A DNA stretch of 64,000 nucleotides from Colius striatus (taxonomy: Eukaryota > Chordata > Aves > Coliiformes > Coliidae): contig NC_084790.1 of assembly GCF_028858725.1 (NCBI RefSeq), positions 4,346,001 through 4,410,000 on the forward strand, given 5' to 3'. The notes beneath the pieces were generated by a model that saw only the letters and a list, made by a program, of their open reading frames with translations, made no database searches and was not told the DNA's origin. Below, one piece after another: positions 1 to 10,200 of this stretch (the first letter of the stretch is position 1; every line of letters starts with the position of its first letter). Position numbers and translations under genes: made by a program.

Positions 1-99
1 TTGCTTGGAAGGTCACATGCTAAACATTCTCGCAGCATCTGTTGGATCTGCAGTTCCAGGCAGGACAGGAGTGGGTACAGGGTGGGAGTGTGCCCAGGA

Positions 100-592
100 T
101 CTGTGCAGCGTGCTGGGAGATGGCAAGAGGGACAGGGAACTGCTGGAGAGAGGACAGCACAGGGCTACCAAGATGATCAGGGGATGGAACATCTGTGGAA
201 GGGCTGCAGGAGCTGGGGCTGTTCAGCCTGGAGAGCAGGAGACTAAGGGGGGACTTCAACACTTAGAAATCCCTAATGGGCAGATGTGGAGAGGATGGGG
301 CCAGTCTTTGTTCTGTGGTGGCCAGTGACAGGACAAGGGATAATGGGTGTAAGCTGGAACACGGGAAGTTCCACTGGAACACGAGGAGAAACTCCTTTTT
401 TGCTGAGGTCAGAGAGCCCTGGCCCAGGCTGCCCAGAGAGGGTGTGGAGGCTCCTTCTCAGGAGGTTTCCAAACCCACTTGGACACATTCCTGTGCCCCC
501 CTGATGGAGGGGAACCTGCTGTAGCAGGGGGTTGGTTTGGAGCAGCTCTGGAGATCTCTTCCAGCCCCCACCATTCCGTGACTCTGGGATTA
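100..592 (+). mobile_element. CR1 LINE, 3' end fragment
   Basis: The stretch carries the usual CR1 3' landmarks in order on the plus strand: the region encoding an ERGQ/RATKM-like segment, then 'gtgacaggacaag', then 'aacctgctgtagcagg', ending in a degenerate 8-bp tail near 'ccgtgactctgggatt'. Only the last part of ORF2 and the short 3' UTR remain. It looks old because the reading frame is broken and the tail repeats are degenerate. Confidence 0.85.
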
Positions 593-2270
593 TTATTGTT
601 AATTGTGCTTTTGTTACACAGGCAGTGGCTCAGTGAGTGCTTGGTGTCGGTTTCTGCAGTGTTCTTACACGGCAGCATTTCCACCGGACTGAGGATCAGA
701 GTCCAATTCCACTGAAGTGGGGCTTCCTCAGCCAGCCCAGTCTGAACTGGGATGGACTCCAGCCCTGCAGCTGACTGTCCCGCTGTCCCACTCTGATCAC
801 CCAACAGCATCCTGGCACGGAGCCCCCAGCTACCCCATGCACCCAAGGAGCCCCTGAAACAGCAATATCAGAGCAAATGGTGCTACTTCTGCTGCTGCCA
901 AATTTTAACTGCTGCTAGGGGGAGTCAAGATGAGAAGGACAATCCTCCCCACCTTGCCAGCATAGCCCTTGTCAGAGCAGGGCTGCAACTGGGGCTGCAG
1001 AGCATCACGTCCCATCCACCAAAGCACCATCCCAGCCCACTGTGGACACCTCTCTGTCTGCAAACCCTGTCAGGTGGTTTCAGGTCCTTTGCAGTCCTCA
1101 GCCCTGGGCTGGGCCACTTCACCTTCCAGAACTGGGCCTGGTGTGGGCACAGAGGAAGGGGAGGAGGGCCTGTGAGGGGCAGAGAGCCTTCAAGTGAGAG
1201 AAAATGGTTGTTCCTGGTTTCACACTCAGCTGAGTTTCCATTCCACACATTCCTAGTTACTCACTCTCTCTTAATCACCACAGATGTTGACATCAGATAC
1301 AGTTTCATGAAGCAGAGGTCATTGAGAACATGACTTATGCTTGAAGAAATTCCTCCCAGAATATTTCAAGCTTCTGATTCTCGACTATATTTGGTGGTGG
1401 AGTGAGGAGAAGCGTTTCGGCACCCCCAGGGCCGCGGAGCCTGGCGCACCGAGGACACGCTCGGCAGCAAAGTCACCGACTTTGTGTTTCCCTCAGGAGT
1501 TTTACTAACAGGAAATCACAGTGTTGAGATTTCAGCTGGCAACACAGCGTTCCCAGGCTCTGAAATCTCCATTCTTTCTCCAAACACCGTCTCCTGAAAG
1601 TCTCTTCGACTGATTCCTGTGCAGCCCCAAGAGCCTCTCGCACCCTCTCGTGTGGTGCTGCTGTGGTTGACTAAGGGGCCATGAGCAGTTTTTCCCATTA
1701 CAGGACATTTCAGGTGTTTGTTGCTTAAAAAAGGACAATATTCCTAAGATAGACCAGACATCTGAAAAATTTGCCTTCTAGGAGGATAAAACTTTCAGTC
1801 TGGTAACAGCATTGCTTGTGACTGAGTCCTGTCCTAAAAGGACAGGAAAAACCCTCCTGATGCCTCAAATACCTCCCCAGCCCTCTCCAAGCCGGGGGAA
1901 ATTAAGCTCTGAAATATTCTTTCCATCCCACAGAAATTTCCATCCTATTAAAAAATGTTCCTTTTTCTAGGCTGAGATGAACTGAGACCTCCCAGAGCAC
2001 CAGAGGAGAGACCAGAGAGAGACTGAGGCCTGTCCCAGGCGCTCAGGCTCCCTCCATGTAGGGCAGAGCCTGGCTCAGCCCTCACAGTGCCAGGATTGGG
2101 GATCCCTCTGAGAGGGCTGGGGGATGCAGAGGTGTCTGGGCAGGGTTTGCCAAGCTCTCCCGGCCCTCGGGGCTGGTGGGGTGCCCCGTATCTCCCCACA
2201 GAAGCCGTGCACACCCCAGCCCTGCAGTCGAGGCCTGGGGATGCACTTGGGCAGACTCTTCACTCTCTGT
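593..2270. other. Intergenic, nothing recognised
   Basis: I see no coding exon, RNA gene or repeat family I can name here. A short CpG-richer patch near 1415-1470 stands out from the AT-rich surroundings, but it has no convincing ORF or splice sites. Confidence 0.4.
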
Positions 2271-2282
2271 GTCACTCCTTTT

Positions 2283-2288
2283 TTTATT
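2283..2288 (-). terminator. Poly(A) signal for the candidate microprotein transcript
   Basis: The plus strand reads TTTATT, which is AATAAA on the minus strand, inside a TTA/TAA-rich stretch (2279-2302). It is the first such hexamer downstream of the 25-codon ORF at 3179-3256 that I noticed, and would give a 3' UTR of roughly 0.9 kb. The assignment to that transcript is inference. Confidence 0.4.
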
Positions 2289-3178
2289 ATTATTATTATT
2301 TAATTTCCTTGAACACTTTCTGTTAAAAATAGAAGTGCTGTTCTAAAATTAAACCCAAACGACCGACCTCGGAAGCGCTGATCCCAAAGGGCTCAGCCCC
2401 ACGGCGGGAGGGCCGAACCCTTCGCATCCCCCGGCGAGGCCGCCTGCATGAGTCGTGGGGAACAGCCCAGTCTGGGAAGAGGGATGTAGCCTGGAACAGC
2501 CCAGGTCTGGACAGAGGGATGTGCCCCGGCATCTCTCCCCTGCCACCCCATTGCCTGGCTCCTCGCTCCGCCCGGGGCAGCCGCTGCTCACAGAGGGTTA
2601 ATGCTTTTCCAGAAGGCTCCGGGGAGGGAGATGGACCAGGCTGCGGCTGTGGAAGAGAAAGGAGAGGAAAGAAAAAGGAGAAGCTTGCCTCAGAGCTGTG
2701 GGAGTCCAGAGGAGGGGAGGGGAAGATGGCAGCGTGTGTGAGCAGCAGCTGCACCCTCCCTTTGCCCGACACAGAGGCACTGGAACCCCCCTTTGCCTCC
2801 TTTAAAATGATGCAACCAGGATTCCTTCTTGCACGTCCCTGGAGCTGTTTCCTTTCTCTCCCTCCTGAGAACAAAAGCCGTGCAGCATGAGCAGAGGCAG
2901 GGAGCAGCTTTTCCAAAGAGGAAGGGGCTGATAAATGCATCAGGGAGATGCCAGTGGCTGCACAACCGCTGGGGCATGTTCCCATCCCCCTGCCAGCCCT
3001 CAGCGGCTCGGCTGGGGGAGATGGAAGCAGTAGCACTAAACCCGTAGCTCTCCTCTCTTTCTTCCCTCCCCAGACATGTTTCCTCCCAGAAATGGAAGCC
3101 TGGTGGGATGAGGCAGCTCACCTGGCTGGTGCTCCAGCTGTGGGGCCGCCGCTGAACCGCATCTTCCCCAGCGTCCCT
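2289..3178 (-). other. Putative 3' UTR of the microprotein transcript
   Basis: This lies between the candidate microprotein stop codon and the AATAAA at 2283-2288. It is moderately GC-rich and partly CpG-containing (2360-2460). A 237-codon frame without stops exists on the minus strand, but its composition is low-complexity and I do not call it a gene. No repeat was recognised. Confidence 0.3.
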
Positions 3179-3256
3179 CTAGAGCATGTAAATGATGTAG
3201 GAGAGGATCACCAGGCCGATGATGGCAAAAAACATCAGGATGAAAATATCCAGCAT
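3179..3256 (-). CDS. Candidate 25-residue single-pass membrane microprotein
   Basis: The ORF runs from ATG (3254-3256) to TAG (3179-3181). The peptide begins MLDIFILMFFAIIG and ends SYIIYML. Its only charged residue is Asp3, and the rest is one uninterrupted hydrophobic run of helix length, so it should sit in a membrane as a single pass. The start has GCC before ATG, a good Kozak context. No ATG occurs on this strand from 3257 to 3625, so it is the first AUG of a GC-rich leader typical of a bird promoter. It lies about 1.2 kb downstream of the LASP1 poly(A) site on the same strand. I do not recognise the family; it is not phospholamban, sarcolipin or another regulin I know. In human, a transcript catalogued as LINC00672 maps close to LASP1; a link to this ORF is only a suggestion. 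A LASP1 read-through or chance ORF remains possible. Confidence 0.55.
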   Translation of the reverse strand: MLDIFILMFFAIIGLVILSYIIYML

Positions 3257-3625
3257 GGCGAGGGAGGAGCTGGTGGGGCTGGAGCTGCCAGGCTCCCTTC
3301 GCTCACGGCAGAGAGCCGCTGCTCGCTCAGCTCGGCTCAGCTCGGCCGCTGCGTCTCCCCTCCCAGCCCGAGCCCCGAGCCCGGCTCGCTCTGCTCAGGA
3401 TGGAGAGATGATGCCGGAGCTGATGGAGCTGCGTTCCAGCAGGAGGGTGGGAAGAAAAGAAATGAAGGGATAAAGGCAGGGGCAGATGGGGCTTCAGCCC
3501 GGCGCAGGCAGCAGAGCCCTCGCACAGCACAGAGCCACGAGCCGGGCGCTCCCTCGAGGCCACGGCTGCCTGCGGGAGGGTTGCTGTGCCCCTGCTTCCT
3601 CCTAACCCAAACTGCTGCTCCAGTT
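3257..3625 (-). promoter_or_regulatory. GC-rich leader and promoter area of the microprotein gene
   Basis: This is a CpG-rich stretch, with direct repeats of 'agctcggctc' type near 3328-3350, immediately upstream of the 25-codon ORF. It contains no ATG on the minus strand; the next upstream is at 3626-3628. Its base composition contrasts with the AT-rich sequence on the far side (3840-3960). It is probably promoter plus 5' UTR, but no TATA box or initiator is obvious. Confidence 0.4.
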
Positions 3626-3628
3626 CAT

Positions 3629-4451
3629 GGGGTTGCTCACGGGGACAAAGGGCCTGGCCTACAGGGAAAGGAGGGAAACGATGAGCTTTGGCCGTGGCAA
3701 AACTGTGTGGATCCGTCGGGACGGCTCTGAACTCTCCCCTCGCAGCAGCTCGTGCTCCCGAGGTGCTGCAGAATCCTTCGCTGCCTCAGCAGGGTGTGAG
3801 GTGAAACGGTTTCAGCAGCCACAGAGCCTTGTTACTCGAGTTTCTTTTGAGGCTAGTGCTGTTGATGCCGAAAAAATAAGCCCTCATCCTTCTCCACGTA
3901 CCCTTAAGGTTTTTATTTTCCCTCTGCTAAATGCTGCACTGATAAAAAAATCCCACCCTGAGAGGCTGCCGAGGCCAAGCCAAGCTGTCAGCAGCTGCTG
4001 GCTGAGCACAGGGGCTGCCTGGGGCCTAGAGGGGAGGTTGGCTGAAGCCAAGACCCTGTGCCCACGGCAAAGTCAACCATTTCCCCAGGTCTCCAGAGCA
4101 GCCACTGGCCCAGCTGAACCTCAGCAGACCCCAGACTCACGTTATAACCAGGGTGAGCAGGATCCCACAGGGGTCGGTGAAAAGAGCAGCACTGCCTGTG
4201 CCCAAGCCCCACTTTCTGCCCGGGTTTCTCCAAGGAGGCTGATTTCTCGGGGCTCCAACTGCTCCAAGCACATCCCTTGTCTTCAAGCCACGTGGTGAAC
4301 AAGGGATGAGCCACGAAGCTGCATCCCAGAGCCCAGCAGAGACGAGGATTCCACCTCCACCTGCCTCCCCCAGACCACAACCCCTCAACATGTCCAAAGG
4401 GAGCGGGAAAAACAGCCAGAAAAGCATCTGCAATCAAACCCAGCACAAGGG
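3629..4451. other. Intergenic between LASP1 3' end and the microprotein locus
   Basis: No exon or repeat was recognised. An AATAAA on the minus strand (3912-3917) could serve as an alternative distal poly(A) signal for LASP1. Confidence 0.35.
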
Positions 4452-4470
4452 GCAGCAAAAAATTAAGACT

Positions 4471-4476
4471 TTTATT
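4471..4476 (-). terminator. LASP1: LASP1 poly(A) signal
   Basis: TTTATT on plus is AATAAA on minus. The sequence past the expected cleavage point (around 4452) reads TGTGCTGGGTTTG on the minus strand, a GU-rich downstream element. A site at 5088-5093 or 3912-3917 could be used instead or as well. Confidence 0.5.
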
Positions 4477-4892
4477 TTTGAGTAAACCGGGCACAGAACC
4501 AGCTGGTTCATTCCAGTTGATGGTTCAGTGAAAAAGGCCAAATAATGAGGTGGTGGTGGGTCTTTATCTTTTTTTTTCATCAGGGGGTGCTCAACCCAAG
4601 GGGAGGGGGGAAAGGAGAACACAAAGACAAACCCCAATCAAGCGAGGGATCCGGAAGAAAACACGTTCTAAGCTCAGCACTGGGACGCAACTGGGGGAAG
4701 CTGGGAGGGACTGGGTCTATTTTACATGTGATGACAAGCAATTTAGCTTTTCTTTTCTTTTTTTTTTTGGTCTTTTTTGTCTTTTTTTCTTCTAATTTCA
4801 TTTATTTATTTATTTTAAATACAGGTTCAGGTGCTTTTTATTTTTTTTTTCAGCTGTGGAAAACATAAAAAAGGCAAAAAAGTGCTTAAGTC

Positions 4893-4914
4893 GAGAGAGA
4901 GAGAGAGAGAGAGA
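4893..4914. repeat. (GA)11 microsatellite
   Basis: An uninterrupted GA dinucleotide run lies within the LASP1 3' UTR. Confidence 0.95.
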
Positions 4915-6963
4915 AAAGGCAGAAATCAAGCAGTGAGAGGTCTGTTTCCCATGGCAGGGGAGAAGGGCAGGGCATGGGAAGGGAGGACGGGGGTGGGAGG
5001 GGAAATGCTTTCAAGGTAGCATTAAAAAAACAAAGGTCTGTATACCAAAATGCAATTGCCTGTGTTATTTGGTCCATTACAAAACTGTTTATTCACATTG
5101 ATGCCCCCTCCACCCATACCCCCCCTCCCTGCAAGTCCCAGACAAGAATGTGGTTATGCAGAGGGTCAGCAGAGGCATGTGGGCTCCCACTCCCCACTCT
5201 TGTGCTTGCTGGTTTTAGCACCAACTGGGATTTCCATCCCCTAAAGCCCCTCCTTGGCTGCTCCCGCGGGCACCCCGAGGGGGTGACGGGTCCAGGCATC
5301 CCCATCACTCTGCCAGCGAATGAGGCAGAAGCCAAATGCTGCTCTCGCCTTCTTGGAGGGGTCTCAGCCCTGCCAGGAGCCTCCTTCTCCACCACATCTG
5401 CTCCAGCAGCCTCCTGGCATCAGTCACCCTGACCCCAGCCCCCTCCACCCTGCAGCTTCCAGAAAGGGGACGGCAAGTGTGAGGCCATAGGATTCTTTCC
5501 TACGCTGGGAGATCGTCCCAAAGGACAGATCCTTCCCCACACAGAGCCAAGGAACGTCTCAACACAGCCACTTTGGCCCTTCCATTCCTTCTTTTCCCTT
5601 GAGAGCAGCAAAGGCAGCAGCTTCCCCCTGGCAGCATCCTGGCCCCGTGGCGCAGCCAAAGCCCTGAGCAGGTGAGGGGACATTCCCCTCCCGTTGCCCC
5701 ATCACCGAGGTTGGGCTGAGCCAGGACTGTGAGTGGCTGTAGGGCAGTGGGAGCACCAGAGGCAGCACGAAGGCCTCACCCCTGCCCTGATGTTTGGCTT
5801 CTGTGAGCGGGGAGAAGCGCATCCCACCGCTGCCGTCCCTGCACACGCTTCCAGTTACACCAGCCCCTGCCCAGCAGAGAAGGGGACAGGGGTGGGCTCA
5901 GAGATTTTGGTCCATGACAGGACCCCAAGTCAGCAGGGACAGCAAATGCCCCCACTGCTGGGGACCAAGGAGAGGTGCAGGGTGGCTCAGGGTGCCAAAC
6001 CCCGGACTCTGCCACTCACTGAGGAGCTGGCAGAGGGGATAAGCACCCAGGATGGTCCCCAGTGCAGTGGCAGCGGGGGAAGGATCTTTCACAGATGGCT
6101 CAGAAGAGGCACAGGGATGAGGGCTGACCCTACTGTCCGCCTACAAGCAGAAGGCTCAAAAGGGGGCCAATGGCATAGCAGCAGCAAGAGAGGAGCAGGA
6201 AGATTCTGGGTGAATTTGGGGAGTGCCCACTGCCCAGAGGCAGAGGCTGCACCGGCATGTGGGGCCCAGGGATGCTCAAGAGAAACAGCCTGAGCTGCAG
6301 GGGGCTGTGAGGGCCCTGTGGCAGTGCTCAGCCCTTGGGCAGGAGCAGCAGCCTGCAGGAGAAGCAACACTATGTCTCCTCCTTGATCCCCAGCAGCAGA
6401 ACCTCACAGGGCTGGGACTGAGGCAGCCAGAGCCAAGGTTGAGCAGAGCAGCTGCTCTGAATCTCCAGGAGAAAGTAAGTGTTTGTGTAAAGGTTTTAAC
6501 TGAGAATGTCTTTCTGTTTTGAGGACCAAAGAGGGAATGGAAACACTGCATGGAGGAGCTGGGAGAAGCAACGGGATGAAGCAGAGAGGCAGCAAGGTGG
6601 CCTAGCCTTCCCTCCTGTCAGCCCTCAGGACAAGCAGCCCACAGCCATCACTGCCCTCTGCCCACCCCCACCAGAGCCCAAGGAATTTGGTCCTAACAGG
6701 GAGTCCCCCTCCTCCCTTTGCCAAGCTCCCAGGAAACACAGGAGTGCCCGGGAGGGTTGGAGAGGAGGGACAGTGAAGGAAAAGGAAACACTACATCTGT
6801 TTGGTCTCTCAAGCCCATCTATCCCCACAGAGCTAAGAACAAAGCTAAATTGGCAAGAGAAACCCGGAAGGGGCTGCAGAAACACACAGAGTAACCGAGA
6901 TGTCAGGACGTGTCCCCGGTGGGCGACGCCGGAGCACACGGGACAAGAGACGCTGGGGCAGAG

Positions 6964-6986
6964 ACACACACACACACACACACACA
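6964..6986. repeat. (AC)n microsatellite
   Basis: An uninterrupted AC run lies in the LASP1 3' UTR about 85 bases past the stop codon, on the transcribed strand reading as TG/GT. Confidence 0.95.
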
Positions 6987-7071
6987 GACACAGAGGCACA
7001 CAGGGACTGTGGGGGCTGGTGCTGGCCGGGGGCTCGTCTGTCAGCCCCGTGCCCCGGCCCCTGCCGTGGGC

Positions 7072-7245
7072 TCAGATGGCCTCCACGTAGTTGGCAGGGA
7101 GCATGCCCGTGTCGCCCGTGCGCTCCACCGTGCCGTACATCCACCCGTCGTCGATCTGCTGCACGTTGATGATGGTGTCGCCGTCCTGGAAGGAAACCTC
7201 GTCCTCATCGGCCGCGTTGTAATCGTAGACGGCCCGGAAACGCTT
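7072..7245 (-). CDS. LASP1: LASP1 exon 7 (coding part): SH3 domain and stop
   Basis: It encodes [16 protein letters not shown] through PANYVEAI and a TGA stop (7072-7074). The whole SH3 domain sits in this one exon. The acceptor is CCCCACAG and the exon enters in phase 0. The sequence is nearly the mammalian one; VYDYN and DTIIN differ from the human VYDYS and DTIVN. Confidence 0.97.
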   Translation of the reverse strand, partial: KRFRAVYDYNAADEDEVSFQDGDTIINVQQIDDGWMYGTVERTGDTGMLPANYVEAI

Positions 7246-10200
7246 CTGTGGGGAGAGGAAGAGGGGTCAGTGGGAACAGGCTCTCCCCCTGTGCCCAGCC
7301 CCCAGGGCTGCCCTCTAAACATGCTGGGTCCAGGAGGTTCTTATCGGGCACCGCACAGGGATGTGGGGCCAGCGACAGCAGTGGCAAAGCAGAGAAAGGG
7401 CCTGGCACCCAGCACTACACTCTGCTCCTGCACTGGGGTGGGGCAAGCAGAGCAAACCTTGACCCTCAGGGGTGGAAACACCGGGGGGGGGGGGGGGCTG
7501 GCTGGTGGTGGGTTGGGCACTGGGAGCCCTTGGGCTGTACTCACCCCTCCTCCAGAAGGAGCATTGCATTGTGTAGAGGCCAGTGCAGCAGGCTCCTTGT
7601 AGCCATAGGACTGAGATGAGGGCTGCTGCTGGTAGCCTGGGGAGGGGGAGAACAGGGTTTGTTAGCCAGAGTTGCTGCTGGGACAGGGGAGACACAGCAA
7701 AGCCCCTCACAAAGGAGAGCTGGCTGCTGCTCCAGCGAGCACAGGGCTGTGATGCCCATAGCCCTCCATCGCACCCTTAGCTCCCCTCAGCCTCACCCGG
7801 GTTGCTGGGCTGGATGTGATGAGGCTGCTGCTGCTGCTCTGCAGGTCTCCGGTAATTGGTGCTCTCCTGGGAGTTCCCACGCTCCAGCTCTGCACCTTCG
7901 CTGGGACTCAGGCCCATCCTGCTCCTCTCAAACTCTTCATGGTACTTTATCTATGGAGAGAGGAAACGAGAGGTCAGAGTGCAGCTGGGACAGCCCTGCA
8001 TGAGGCTGGGCCCAGCACCACACACAGCTCCCACAGTCCTTCAGCATCCCCAACCTCCTTCACCTCACACCAGCTCCTCTTTTTGCTACCAAAGGCTCAG
8101 CATCGGCCATCTCACAGCCTCCCTGCCTGTCCCAGGGGAGTGCTTCTTCCCCCTCATCTCCCTGGGACATGGGGACATTTGGTCATTGACATTTTGTGGC
8201 ACAGAAAGGAGAAGGTTTAAGTGTCCTGGGGGTGGGATACATCATTTTTTTCAGGCATGACTGAGACTCAAGATCGAGCTTCCAAGACCCCAGGCTGCAG
8301 GAAGACACCTTTAAGAACAGTTCCCCCTGCACACACTGAGCTCAGTGTGAGACTTCCCAGCCCACAGCCAGGCATGGTGGGTGCCAGGGAGGCACCACTT
8401 CCCCACCTACCTCCAGATCGCTCTCCAACTGAGGTGTGAGGGCCTGGGGCTTTGGGTTGAAGAAGACTCAAAGCAGATACCACCAAATGAGGCTGAGAGG
8501 AGACAGGAGCACTCTCTGCAACTCCCTGACAGGAGGCTGCAGTCAGCTGGGAATTGATCTCTTCTCCCAGGTAATGAATGATAGAACAAGAGGAAGCAGC
8601 CTCAAGCTGCCCCAGGGGAGGTTGAGATTGGAGCTGAGGCAGAACTGTTTCCCTGAGAGGGGTGTCAGCCCCTGTGCCAGGCTGCCCAGGGAGCTGGGGG
8701 AGTGCCCAGCCCTGGAGCTGAGGTGCTGAGGGACAGGGGTTAGTGGTGGGCTGGGCAAGGTGAGGGCAGGGCTGGGACTCCATCATCTTGAAGGTATTTC
8801 CCAACCCAAATGATTCTATAATACACATCATCTGCATCTGAGCAAGCAGAAATAAGGGTTAACCCAACTGCCTGGGCATGGGTACAAAATTAATAGCTGC
8901 TTGTGTAACTGCCCTAGGAAAGCACCTGGAGGCCATTTGTCTGCTGGTTAAACAGTTATTTACTGAAGGGCACTAGAGCAGAGCTGCCCCCTGGGAGGGA
9001 GAACATCCCCAGGGGAGCACCTGGGGGCCAGTGGCTCAGGCTGTGCCTAAGCTCCCTTCCCAGGAGGGTTTCTCCATGTGTGGGACTGCACTTGCACCAG
9101 TTTGGGGCCCCTTTGTGCTGAGGAGGTGTTCATGCCTCAGTGTGCACAGCCATGCTGGGCAGCCTCCTTCCCCATCCATCTGTCTGCTCCACTGCACCCT
9201 CGGGAGCGAAATGCTGCCTGTGCTGGGCTCTCTGCAGTCTCTGTGTCTTTATTAAATGGGTCACTGCAACCCCAGGCTGGCAGCCAGATGCCCAGGGGGA
9301 AGCTGCTGAAAACTGCTACCGTGGCTGAGAGTGAGTGAAGGGGTGAGCAGAGCCAATCAGGCTGGGCACAGCTTGCTGCTCTGTTATTTAATGCCCCAAA
9401 CCTCCACAGATCATCTCAAAAACAGGGTGATGCTTCCTCTCCCTGGCAGGGAAGCTGTGCCCAGCTCCTGCCAGCCCAGATTCCCCTGAGAAGCTGGCCC
9501 AGGGTGAAAAATCTTCCAGCCAAGCCCATCTCCCCAGCAGGGATCCTTCCCCAGCCTTCGCCGTCAGGCTCAGGGATGCAGATAACATCCTGCAGCAAAC
9601 CCAAGAGACAGCAGCACTTGCCCAAGGGCTGCAGTATGGGAACAGCAGAGGGAATAAACAGCCTTCTCCCAACTTGCTGGGCATTCACATGTTTGTGTCT
9701 GAGTGTGAGCTCATGTCCTCCCCCTTGCAAGTCCAGACTCATCCGCTGGTCACGCTGGCGAATAGAGAGCAGCTCCCACCCCTCCAGGCTTTGTCCCCAA
9801 AGCAGGGACACATAGGGTAAGCCAACGTAGCTCAGGGTGCCAAGAGAAGCTCAGAGCCTGGGGAGTCACAGTCCAGGAGTTTCTTACACAAAGCTACAGC
9901 TCCAGGCGTGGGTTTCCTGGTCAGGAAGAAATCAGCCTTTGGTTTAAGGAACACACCTGACATTTGTTGGCAGCTGAAGGTCAGATAACTCCTTGCCTTA
10001 TGAAGGCTCTGGTGCCACAAGGCACGGGAGCACAGGGTCAAGTTTGGGCTGGGGACAGATACAGGGCTGAGAGGGGCCCTTATCAATACTGATGAATCCC
10101 TAAAGGGTGAGTGTGGGGGGGACGGGGCCAGTCTTTGTCCTGTGGTGGCCAGTGACAGGACAAGGGGTAATGGGCACAAGCTGGAACACAGGCAGCTCCA

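Larger units (their letters stand above)
4452..7071 (-). other. LASP1: LASP1 3' UTR
   Basis: This lies between the LASP1 stop codon and the likely cleavage site below the AATAAA at 4471-4476. The length of about 2.6 kb is near that of the long mammalian LASP1 3' UTR as I know it. It includes T-rich tracts (4750-4860), a GA microsatellite and a CA microsatellite. Further AATAAA hexamers on the minus strand at 4801-4810, 4837-4842 and 5088-5093 could give shorter forms. Confidence 0.55.

Noticed and set aside
1380-1500. Possible exon in the CpG-richer patch
   Set aside because: No acceptor-donor pair encloses an open frame that resembles any protein I know.
2323-3036. 237-codon open frame on the minus strand
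   Set aside because: No recognisable domain, mixed low-complexity composition, and it overlaps what is better read as the 3' UTR of the microprotein transcript.
3988-4494. 168-codon minus-strand frame downstream of the LASP1 3' UTR
   Set aside because: Tryptophan- and glycine-rich translation without family features; it spans the likely LASP1 poly(A) signal.
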